Under the pieces are notes generated by a model. That model was not told where the DNA came from. It saw only the letters and a program-made list of their open reading frames with translations, and ran no database searches. A stretch of DNA of 64,000 nucleotides. Source: Callorhinus ursinus. Taxonomy: Eukaryota; Chordata; Mammalia; Carnivora; Otariidae. The stretch lies in the NCBI RefSeq assembly GCF_003265705.1, contig NW_020313045.1, forward strand, positions 1,454,805 to 1,518,804. Reading direction: 5' to 3'. Both the position numbers and the translations under genes were made by a program. Below are positions 55,546 to 64,000 of this stretch, in pieces; within the stretch, counting starts at the first letter, position 1, and each line of letters opens with the position of its first letter.

Positions 55546-57555
55546 CCCCCAGTAGGTAGAGTCTCAGCCAGTGAAGACACGTGACTGCGCAGATATGCAA
55601 GGAAAGGAATTCCAGCAGCATGAGCAGCTCAAGCAAAGGGCATGGAGGTAGAAACATGAAAAATACGTTCAAGACTGGAATGTGGGAGGGAATAAGGGGG
55701 GAGAAAACTGGAGAGATGAGTTTGTCTCCTGTGATCAAGGACGTGGAATTCTAGGTTGAGAAGTCTGGCCCATCCAGCTAGCCTTTGGAACCTCAGTTGG
55801 CAAATAGAACCAGGGAAAAGAATGTTGGCTATACATTTAAAGCATGTGGGAAAGCCCAGCATTTTTCCTGGCCTCCTCTTTTCCCGAACGAGCTATTACT
55901 TCAGAAGTTGAAAGACATTTGGGGACATAAAAGATGTCTATCAAATGAAGAGAGAAGTTGAAAGGTTTCTTTGCTTCGGGGGCTTTGGGTGGAAATTTTG
56001 GTTGGCTTGAAACTTTTATGGACATAAAGGCATTTCGATGTCCCCCCCCCTTTTTTTCGAGTGAATTTAGGAGGAATCCTCTAAAATGTAATACGTTTAT
56101 TGGCCAGGAAGGTAGGAAGGTTCTTGACTGAGTCCCTTCAGTGAAATGGATGAAATGACTTTGAGTCTTTTACCCAGTGAATCAGATTTGGGTGGGTCAC
56201 TTTCCCAGCCACAGCCTGCCGTGGAGACGGGGTGGGGGGGTGGGGGGGAGGTTTGGGTGCCGCTGATGGCTATCAGCAGGGGGCTTCTGCTAGCTCCCTA
56301 CATGGAAGGCTTTTGTGTGCACCGAGGAGAGGGAGCCCCGAGCACAGGGACAAGGTGTGGCTGATGGGGCCTGATAAACCCCACACAAAAAGCCCACTGT
56401 ACTGCTGAAAGGGTCTCCAATGTAGCCCTTTAATTTCCTTGCTTAGAAATGTTTCCCCTCTTTTCATCCCCAGCCTTTATCTTAACTTCTAATCGGAGCA
56501 AAGCGGCAGCCTTTCAAATTGAACAAATAGGCTCCTCTGCCTGTGACAAGATGTACCTCATTTTCTCGGCAAGCCTTCAGCAAGGTCACACCTTTTTAAT
56601 TTATTTTCTGTAAGAAAAATCTAGTTGCTGGATAGAACAAGGGCCAGATCTCGCTAGAGGTCATTTCTCCAGCTAGTCATAAAGCAGAATGGGATTAGAG
56701 CCACGTAATACCCTCAGCCTCACCTTGCTGCCCACCACCCCGCACCCTGGGGAGGCGACAGGATCTGGGCTCAGGGACAGGGACGCCCCACGCGGATTGC
56801 TCTGCACTCCCATTGTGCGGATGATCTTTTCCCTTGTATTTATTGGTATTTCAAACATTACCTTCACTCTCCCAAACATACTTATTTTAAAATGTCAGTG
56901 AAAGAGCCCCAATTGGGGTGTGTTTAACATTTTCTAATATAAATAAAGAACAGAAGATCGTTTGCTTATAATTTATTTGAGCTCTCTGCTAAGGTACCCT
57001 GCCCACCACCACAGCCTTAGAGTTTTTCCATGCGTTTTCCTTTCTGCTCATTCAGAAATGGAAGTGAGTGATTTAACCCTGAAACAAAGGCAAAGTCATC
57101 ATCCCTTGAGTTTTAGTTTTGGGATAACTGGCTGAAATACCTAGCCAACCCTCTTTATGCCCCCCCTAATTCTTTGTTTTGTTTTGTTTTGTCTTAAATA
57201 ACCTTAGTTATTGTGAAAATAGTTACCATGTATATTCGTATGTTGTAAACATGTAGAGAAATGTCTGGAAGGGCATATATTAAATTTAATAGGAATTACT
57301 CTTGGAGAGGCAAGTAGAGGCCAAGAGGCAAAGAGGAACTCCATATTTTAACCCATGACTTGAAGGCTTTACAGTGATAATGTTTTTATGTTAAAATGTT
57401 TTTAAAGGAACAAAAATACTTTTGACAGGAAAATTGAGAACGTGTTAGAAAGAACAGCAGATAAAAATAAAAGTCACCTATATGCTCACCTTTCAGGAAA
57501 AATTATTAATGACACGTTCTGACATTTCTTCCCACAGTTTAATCCTATACCTATC
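55546..57555. other. unassigned sequence
   Basis: About 2 kb with no gene. It has a G-rich tract (GGGGTGGGGGGGTGGGGGGG) at about 56229-56250 and a C run near 56042. The 56400-57000 part is repeat-free. GTTTTGTTTTGTTTTGT lies near 57174. Opposed frames here lack domains. Confidence 0.4.
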
Positions 57556-57559
57556 TCTA

Positions 57560-58710
57560 CCCTCTCTTCCTTCTACTGCATTAGATTGTGAGCATTTCTT
57601 TATTTTATTAAATATTCTTTTAAAATAGTGCATTCAGTACCTGTACAGTATTCCATCATATTATGTCTACCTAATGCATTCAGACATTTTCAAGTCTTCT
57701 TATTGTCTGCAATTTGTGGCTATATGAAACGAAACATTTTAATAAACATATATATATGTACGGGTGTGTGTACGCATATACAGCTGTTTGTATTCTTTAA
57801 CTATTTGCTTACCAGGATGTTCGTTTTTGCTCACTGATTTGTAAACACTCTTTAGAGTTTAAAGATATTAACCCTCTGTATATAAGATGCTTACCAGGAT
57901 GTTCGTTTTTGCTCACTGATTTGTAAACACTCTTTAGAGTTTAAAGATATTAACCCTCTGTATATAAGACATTTTGCATTCTACTTAATTTGATATCTAC
58001 CTTTTGATATTAATTATGTGTAAGATCTCATTATGTTTCTTCCATTTTTATGCATTCAGTCCTACCACTCATGCCCATTATGGTATTTACAATTGTATTT
58101 AGGCTTAGAAACGTCTTTTCCCCTTAAAAACACATATCTACTTAATAGTCTACTCAGATACTTACTTAGCCTTTCACTTTTTACACAGTTTTGTATTGAT
58201 TTAGAAGTTATTTTTATCTAGTATAAGATATGAAGCAAATTTTCCTTTTTCGAAATAGCTAACTGGTTTTTCTAAAACTGCTGATTGCAATCATTTTCTC
58301 AAGAATTTGAAATTCCAGAAATCTATGTCCTGTTCCATTGATTTCTCTGTCTATTCTTGTGTCAGTAACATGCTGGTTTAATAATTGTAATTTTATATTT
58401 TATTTTTATGTTTGTCAGTTTCTTATTCATTTTTTAACAACTTCAATAATCTTGCCCATTTAATTTGCAAAAGAGTTTTTAAACTGCCTTGTCATTTAGT
58501 ACTTACCTATCAACATTTAGTACATAACCAATATGATTTTTTATTGTGCAAATGAATAATTACTTTGATTATATTTGAATTAAATCTATAATTGGGAAGT
58601 ATTGACTCTGCAATATTAACTTTCCCGTCCATGGACATGGTATGTCTCTTCATTTGTTTTTAAAAATGCTGTGTTCCTCAATAATGTTTATGGATTTTTT
58701 TTTTTTTTTA
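57560..58710 (-). mobile_element. old L1 fragment, minus strand
   Basis: ATTAGATTGTGAGC-type and later phrases follow the complement of L1 ORF2: GATTTCTCTGTCTATTCTTG, TGAATTAAATCTATAATTGG, GGAAGTATTGACTCTGCAAT, CCATGGACATGGTATGTCTC. All frames are broken. It contains the 82-bp tandem duplication. Confidence 0.75.
57807..57970. repeat. 82-bp near-perfect tandem duplication
   Basis: Unit 1 is 57807-57888 and unit 2 is 57889-57970, each starting GCTTACCAGGATGTTCG. They differ only at the last base (T versus C) by eye. The host L1 is very old, so the near identity means a recent duplication, gene conversion or an assembly artefact. Confidence 0.95.
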
Positions 58711-58964
58711 CATAGGCCTCAAATATCATGTGGCACTTGTAGAGAAGGAGAGAAATGGGTGGATTTGAGAGATTGATTAGATATATAATTCACGGGCTCT
58801 AGATTCTGGGCTTGGGTAACAGGAGAACTGATGAGCTGTTCACTAACATAGGGAACATCAGAAGAGAACCAGGTAATGGGGAGAAAAAAATCCATAGTTT
58901 GGTTTCGGATATGTGAATTTGGGGATGACTTTCTGACATCCAAGTACACCCGTGCAAGTTAGCA
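58711..58964. other. unassigned sequence
   Basis: No gene or named repeat. A T-run precedes it at about 58695-58708. Confidence 0.4.
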
Positions 58965-59160
58965 ATATTCAATGGAATATTGTTTGGCTATGAAAAGGAA
59001 TGAAGTATTGGTATTGTGCCAAAGCATGGAAGAACCTCCAAAACATGGTGCTAAGTAAAAGAAGCAGACACAAAAGCTTACCTGTCGTATGACTCCAAAT
59101 TTCCTATAGAAAGAGAGAAAGATGGGATAATGAGTTGGTAACTAGCAGATCATCTTACCA
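58965..59160 (+). mobile_element. L1M-type 3' ORF2 fragment, plus strand
   Basis: CAATGGAATATTGTTTGGCT, ATGAAAAGGAATGAAGTATT, AAACATGGTGCTAAGTAAAA and GAAGCAGACACAAAAGCTTA match the end of ORF2 and the start of the 3' region in old L1 elements. Confidence 0.85.
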
Positions 59161-59269
59161 ACTTCGCTTTCTTTGATGTTCCTCAGCTTTCACACTTACA
59201 TTAATGATTCTCCCACAGCGACACGCGGCTCTGTTCCCTGTGCTGAGAATTAATCCATTCTTGTGACTT

Positions 59270-59800
59270 TGCTTATTCATCTAACTAATGTTTTTATTGA
59301 GTATCCTCTCTGTGCCAGCACCTGAAGATATGGCACTGAACAAAAGGAAACAAAAAGCCCCGCTCTCCCGGAGCTTCATTTCAGTAGGGGAAAAGACGAG
59401 AGAGAAGAAAAAACATAACTAAAAGAAATAGTGTGCCCCATGGTCACAAGTATTAAGGCAAAGCCGAGAAAGCAGGGCAGTGGAATGTGAAGGAAGTGTT
59501 GGAGTGGTGCTTGTTGAAGTGTTAGATGAGAGGACCAAAGAAGACCTCACTGAGAAAGTGCTTTTTGGAATACAGACATAAGGAAGTGAGGAAGCTGGCG
59601 CCAGGAAGAGCATTCCAGGGAGAGGGAACTGCAAGTGCAAAGGCCCTGTGGTGGGAGTGTCTTGGTGTGTCTGAAGAACAGAAAGGAGGGCGGTGTGCTT
59701 AAAGCAGGGTTCAGGGGAGAAGGGAGGGGGATGGGTCAGAGCAAGAGCAGGGAGCGATGGCGCAGACCTTGGAGTCCATAGGCAGGATGTCAGCTTTCAT
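59270..59800 (-). repeat. L2-type element, minus strand
   Basis: TTTTTATTGAGTATCCTCTC, TGTGCCAGCACCTGAAGATA, GGAAGAGCATTCCAGGGAGA, GGGAACTGCAAGTGCAAAGG and CCCTGTGGTGGGAGTGTCTT are the complement of L2 3' sequence in order. Confidence 0.8.
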
Positions 59801-59831
59801 TTTTCACCTTGTGTCTCCAGTTGGAATTTCT

Positions 59832-59993
59832 TTTAAAGATTTTATGTATGTATGTATGTATTAGAAAGAGAGAGCACATGCGCTGAAATGAGCGTGGGGG
59901 GTGGGGGTGAGGGGAGCAACAGCAGAGGGGGATGGAGAGGGAGAGGGAGACAGAATCAGTTGGCTGCTTAACTGAGCCACCCAGGCACCCTCC
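59832..59993 (-). mobile_element. CAN-SINE with internal deletion
   Basis: Flanked by CCAGTTGGAATTTCT at 59817-59831 and 59994-60008. The head complement TTAACTGAGCCACCCAGGCA follows almost directly after the GA-rich body, so the middle is missing. The tail complement has become (ATGT)n. Confidence 0.92.
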
Positions 59994-60008
59994 CCAGTTG
60001 GAATTTCT

Positions 60009-60161
60009 ATAAACTGATGAAGCTTTAGCATTATTTTATTTCACTCTTTGTTTAATGAAATACCAGGTTTGTGGGCTGATTGCCAGCATCGGGTAAATAT
60101 CCCTGTTTCTAACTCCTCCGCATTAGACTCGATCACCTATTCTCCCCAATTATGCACACAG
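60009..60161. other. unassigned sequence
   Basis: Short unique stretch between the SINE and the alternating tract. Confidence 0.5.
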
Positions 60162-60245
60162 ACACGCACACACACGTGCGCGCGCACGCGCATGCGCACA
60201 TACATGCACACATGCACACGTGTGCACGCACACACACATACACAT
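60162..60245. repeat. 84-bp purine-pyrimidine alternating tract
   Basis: Every base from 60162 to 60245 alternates purine and pyrimidine. The centre is GC-rich (CACGTGCGCGCGCACGCGCA), with CA/TG arms. Such alternation is the sequence requirement for left-handed Z-DNA. Confidence 0.92.
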
Positions 60246-61103
60246 TAACAAACATTTTCATTTTTACTGTTTAAAAAAGGTAGCATTGCTACCCACCAGC
60301 TGGCTGTGCTGTGCACATTTTTTAAGTCCTCAGTTCTTTGGAGAAATGGAGCGATGTGGTTGCCATGAGTGGGTGAGATGCTGATGATATGTTAGAAATA
60401 TATTAAATATGAAGGCAATCCTTGTACAAAGGGATTTCCACCAGTGAGTCTAAGGATGGGAACCGACCCAGAGGCAGATGGAGTTACTTAGGAGCAGTTA
60501 GAGAAAGAATTCAAAGTGCAAGCCGAAACACAAACCTGGATTAAACCTCACAAATATGAAGGAACTTTCATTATGAAGTTTGTTTTCATTTTTTTTTTTC
60601 CTCTCTCTCTCCAAATCCCAGCCCCAAACTTAGGTCTCCGATGAATAGGGAGCGAGTGTAATTAACTGAATAGAGCAGTAAATGCAGAATTATGGGATAT
60701 GGAAAGCATTTAAATATGATTCATGGGTTTGGAGCGATTGCAAACACGTGATAGCTGCTCAGAAGTGGCCACAGAGAGATGGTGCTGAGAGCTCAGTGGG
60801 GAAATGACTAAAGCAGGCACCCAGATCTCGGTAGTTCATATAATTAAAAGACAAAATATTTTATAAAGATGGAGCAAGTAAGATTTCACCAGACCACACT
60901 CCGTGCCAACAGTGATGAAACACAAACCAAAAATGCAGGCGCATTTTCCTCCTAGGGAGCAGGATGTCCGCTTCTTCCCTCTGGAAGTCAGCACTGGAGG
61001 GCCACAGTGGATTACTGAGGCAGGAGTTAGAAGGCAAGTGGTAACTAAGTCCTTAGCTACGTAGTACGGTGCATGGAACCAGGACATGAGCTGGCATTCT
61101 GCA
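60246..61103. other. unassigned repeat-poor sequence
   Basis: No gene. The part 60620-60740 is AT-rich and repeat-free (GAGTGTAATTAACTGAATAG near 60652). Confidence 0.4.
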
Positions 61104-61120
61104 AGAAGAAGACACCCCAA

Positions 61121-61319
61121 GGGGCACCTGGGTGGCTTAGTCGGTTAAGCGTCTGCCTTCGGCTCAGGTCATGGTCCCAGGGTCCTGGGATCGAATCCTG
61201 CATTGGGCTCCCTGCTCAGCGGGAAGCCTGCTTCTCCCTCTCCCACTCCCCCTGCTTGTGTTCCCTCTCTTGCTGTGCCTCTCTCTGTCAAATAAATAAA
61301 TAAAATCTTTTTTAAGAAA
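61121..61319 (+). mobile_element. young CAN-SINE with perfect 17-bp duplication
   Basis: Flanked by identical AGAAGAAGACACCCCAA at 61104-61120 and 61320-61336. Intact head (GGGGCACCTGGGTGGCTTAG), GGGATCGAATCCTGCATTGG box and AAATAAATAAATAAAATC tail. The CCCCCTGCTTGTGTTCCCTC body type is a common arctoid form. Confidence 0.96.
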
Positions 61320-61529
61320 AGAAGAAGACACCCCAAACCTTTCATGTCACTTCCCCTGCCAGCTCTCTCAGGACCCCAGTGGGGGCTCACACTCATTGGG
61401 AAAGTTGAAACCATCAGGCTTCTTAAAGAAAATGTAGAGAATATCTTTATAACATTGGGGCAGGCCAGAGTTGGTAGGATGCAAAAAGAACTAACCATGA
61501 AAGAGAAGATACTGATAAATCGAACTTGA

Positions 61530-61855
61530 ATCAGAATTTAAAACTCTTGTCATTGAAAGAAACTATTGTGAAAATTAAAAAGCTAACCACAGCCTGGGAG
61601 ATGATATTCACAAAGTACGTATCCATATCCACCATATATAAAGAACTTCTACGAATCAATAACAAGAAGACAAACCGATTTTAAAATGGGCTAAACAAAA
61701 CAAAAAGACAAAAAAAAAAAAAAAGGCCAAAAGACTTGAGCTGAAACTTCAGAAGGGAAAATATATAAAGGACCAAGAAGAATATGTAAAGTGCTCAGTA
61801 TTATGATTCATCAGGGCAATACAAATTAAAACCATAATGGGATCAACGTAAGAAG
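61530..61855 (+). mobile_element. old L1 ORF2 fragment, plus strand
   Basis: GCTAACCACAGCCTGGGAGA, TGATATTCACAAAGTACGTA, ATATATAAAGAACTTCTACG, CATCAGGGCAATACAAATTA and AAACCATAATGGGATCAACG follow L1 ORF2 in order. The reading frame is destroyed. Confidence 0.85.
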
Positions 61856-61944
61856 CATCGGTGAGCCACCATGGTCATCCTCATCTTCCACCTCCAGCTG
61901 GTGGCCACGTCTTGGCTGTTGTTCCCCCTTTATGTCTCCTGTGA

Positions 61945-62578
61945 CTCTTTCTTTTGTTTCACACCCTTAGCTGCTGTCTTAAAACAGTCTTTCCCCAATT
62001 CTTCCTTCCACTCTTGCAGTGGCTTCCTTACTCCTTACGTTTGTCTGCTTTTCCTGGAGCTCCTCCCAGCCCTTCCCCTGCACCCTCGGGATGAACACCA
62101 AACTGCTTATCGCAGTCTCCAAGCTCTGCCCCACCTGCCTCTCCAGGTAGGCATACATTTGGCCACTCTCTTCACTCCAGCAGCAGGAGGGGCTCTGCTG
62201 CCTCCTGCCACAGGGACTTTGCATGTGCTCTTCCTTTTGCCTGTCACACTCTACTCCTTTCTTCAATGAATTCCCACTCAGGCTTCTGATCTTCGTTCTG
62301 TTTTCAATCTGGGAAGCTCACTCTTCCCCCTCCAATCCTGGCCCTTGTCTGGACTGATTCAGATCCCTCTGTTATTATCCTCATAGCACGATGGACCTCC
62401 CATTTGCGGTGTGTATCAGAGCGGTCATTTCATGTTTGCTTACTTGATAAGCCGCCACACACATTAGATTGTAGGCAGGGACAGCATCTGTTTTCCTGGC
62501 TTTACACCCGGTGCTTACAGCAGTGCCTGGCTCCTAGGAGGTGCCCAGTAAGCATCTGTGGAGGGGAAGGATGGCTTG
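61945..62578 (+). repeat. long L2 element, plus strand
   Basis: TGGCTTCCTTACTCCTTACG, ACACCAAACTGCTTATCGCA, GCCACAGGGACTTTGCATGT, CCTTTTGCCTGTCACACTCT, GTAGGCAGGGACAGCATCTG and CAGTGCCTGGCTCCTAGGAG run through the L2 3' region to its end. About 600 bp survive. The opposed frames of 132 and 95 codons over it are not genes. Confidence 0.85.
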
Positions 62579-62589
62579 GCTATGTGCTC

Positions 62590-62925
62590 AGACTCCGCGG
62601 CCAGACCACCTTGCTCCAAATCCTGACTCTGCCACTTACTAACCATGTGACCTTCAGCGCGTCACTTGACCTCTTAGTGCAGGGCTAGGTAGGAGGAGAG
62701 TGAAGGAAGTTGGTAGGGTGTAAAATGTAGGGAGACACTCACTCTAGGGCCTCCCCCTTGTCCTGGCCTTGTCTCTGTGCCTCAATTTCCTTATCTGGGA
62801 TAACAACTGTGCCTGTGTCATAGACTCATAAAGATGAAATGATTTCATAGATGCAAAGTGCTTGGACCGGTTCCTGGCATGGAGTGAATGCTGTGTGAGC
62901 ATGTGTCTTCATTTTTTCAAGGTTC
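62590..62925 (+). repeat. MIR element, plus strand, with insertion
   Basis: AAATCCTGACTCTGCCACTT, CTAACCATGTGACCTTCAGC, GCCTCAATTTCCTTATCTGG and TGCAAAGTGCTTGGACCGGT follow MIR. About 80 bp of extra sequence (around 62680-62770) separates the two halves. Confidence 0.85.
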
Positions 62926-63470
62926 AAGGCCCAGTTCAAGCCCTTTCTGCTGCTACATCGTCCCCTGCAACTTGGCACCTCCCAGCTTGGACCCCCACTG
63001 TCACTGTCTATGCCATTGGTACAGAGGTGTGAGGTTCTCATAGCCCCCTGAGGACCTCTGAACCTGAATAGCTCCTACCCGAGCCCAGCTCCCGGCACAG
63101 AGGGTGCCCTCCCCCCGAACCTGGCTGAATCGCTGAATCGATACCTACTGACCACTCTTGTTGAAAACCAAGTCCAAGGGGCCCTCCTGATTCCTGGAGC
63201 ACATGTTAGCTCTGACTCCCAGTTTAAGCTTCAGGATTGGAAACTGGTGGCAGGGCGAGTGGGAGGGAGGTACACATTCAAGCAGCATTCATACCTGGAC
63301 TCAGGAACCCCCGATTTGCTGTCAAACTTAGGAGTCCACAGCCCTCTACTCATGGAGGAGTAGAAATGCTTGGAGAAGTAGACACTCCCAGGGGCAAACC
63401 TTTTTGTTGTTATTGAACCATGGGAAGTTAATACACATAGTGGCCAGTGAGTCCATCTAGATAGCTCATC
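62926..63470. other. unassigned sequence
   Basis: No named repeat, no convincing frame. Confidence 0.4.
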
Positions 63471-63489
63471 TTTTTTTTTTTTTTTTTTT
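63471..63489. repeat. poly(T) run
   Basis: Nineteen consecutive T. No SINE body adjoins it. Confidence 0.9.
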
Positions 63490-63589
63490 GTCGTTTGAAC
63501 GATCTAGGAGGCACTGCACATGGAGTCACCCCTTTCTGCCTAAGTGGCAAATAAGCCTCTTTTCTTTTTTTATTTTCCTGCTTGTCACT

Positions 63590-64000
63590 CCTGGCCTCTG
63601 TTTCCAGCTCCCTGCCATCCGTACCTGCACAAAGGGAACAGTGAAAGATCCCAGATTCCCAATCCCTCCAGTCCCGTCCTGCCAGAAGCCAGTTGCCCTC
63701 CGGTTCCACTTCCCTGTCGGCCAGCCCTGGGCCAAACTTCTCGTGGACATGTGAGGCCGGTCATGAGGGAGCCGCAGTCAGGGGAAGCAGAGTTTCCAAG
63801 CCTGGGGGTGCGCGCTCGGACTCGTGCCTGAGAACGGCCCATCGCCTTCAGAACCGTAGAACAGTGTGTGTCTTTGTGTTTTGCAGGATGAGTCCATCAG
63901 AAGAGCCACGTCTGGGGCCGGAGGCGTGCTGACACGTGCCCAGATGCTGCTTATTTCAAGCTTGGTGGGAAACTGTGAAACTCGAACAAGTTTTAACACA
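63590..64000 (+). other. CpG-enriched edge with acceptor-like site and open frame
   Basis: CpG density is clearly higher than elsewhere. TCTTTGTGTTTTGCAG at 63871-63886 resembles a splice acceptor. The frame starting GAT at 63887 has no stop to the window edge (38 codons, reading DESIRRATSGAGGVL...). No protein family is recognised and 38 open codons is weak evidence. It could be an exon of a gene or long noncoding RNA, or nothing. Confidence 0.2.

Noticed and set aside
1176..61319. Repeated similar units along the window that might suggest a CRISPR array or segmental duplication
   Set aside because: Units are dispersed, in both orientations and mostly individually flanked by target-site duplications, so they are independent SINE insertions.
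61871..62269. Opposed frames of 132 and 95 codons
   Set aside because: They lie within a long, decayed L2 element.

Overview
This window looks like intergenic or intronic nuclear DNA from a carnivoran mammal. It holds about sixteen tRNA-derived carnivore SINEs of the CAN-SINE type, each with a head beginning near GGCGCCTGGGTGGCTCAG, a CT-rich body and an AAATAAATAAA-type tail. Their bodies (...GGGATCGAGCCCCGCATCGG / GGCTCCCTGCTCAGC...) match what I know from arctoid caniforms (bears, seals, mustelids) better than the dog (SINEC_Cf) or cat versions. I would call it an arctoid carnivore with moderate confidence. The species and locus are not identifiable from what I can see.

No protein-coding gene, rRNA, functional tRNA, CRISPR array or operon can be supported. 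Almost all open frames are short chance frames or lie inside repeats. The two worth naming are a 219-codon frame at 19485-20144 with no recognisable domain, and a decayed hAT (Charlie/ZBED-like) transposase fragment at 44793-45197. At the right edge (63590-64000) CpG density rises and an acceptor-like site precedes an open stretch that runs off the window; this is a weak candidate for an exon.

Layout. 0-5 kb: MIR, L2 and SINE copies, a hAT element split by a SINE, a CCAAT-bearing ancient repeat and a MER5A-like element. 5-9 kb: mostly repeat-poor, with one young SINE at 7.0 kb. 9-12.3 kb: L1/HAL1-like debris and an LTR-like repeat. 12.3-20 kb: SINEs and MIRs in unremarkable sequence. 20.4-25.2 kb: AT-rich repeat-poor blocks with octamer, homeodomain and PBX-like motifs, a 41-bp minisatellite and a cluster of three MIRs. 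25.6-32.6 kb: L2, L3/CR1, L1 and LTR debris with nested SINEs. 33.3-33.6 kb: a repeat-free block with an inverted homeodomain motif. 34-42.4 kb: L2, MaLR LTR and MIR with nested insertions. 43-44.2, 47-48 and 50.2-51.8 kb: AT-rich repeat-poor blocks. 53-62.9 kb: MIR, L1, L2 and SINE copies, an 82-bp near-perfect tandem duplication inside an old L1, and an 84-bp uninterrupted purine-pyrimidine alternating tract.

If the window has a function it is most likely regulatory: several AT-rich, repeat-free blocks have the look of conserved developmental enhancers. That is an inference from composition and motifs only, since no alignment could be run. I did not find a convincing undescribed gene system.
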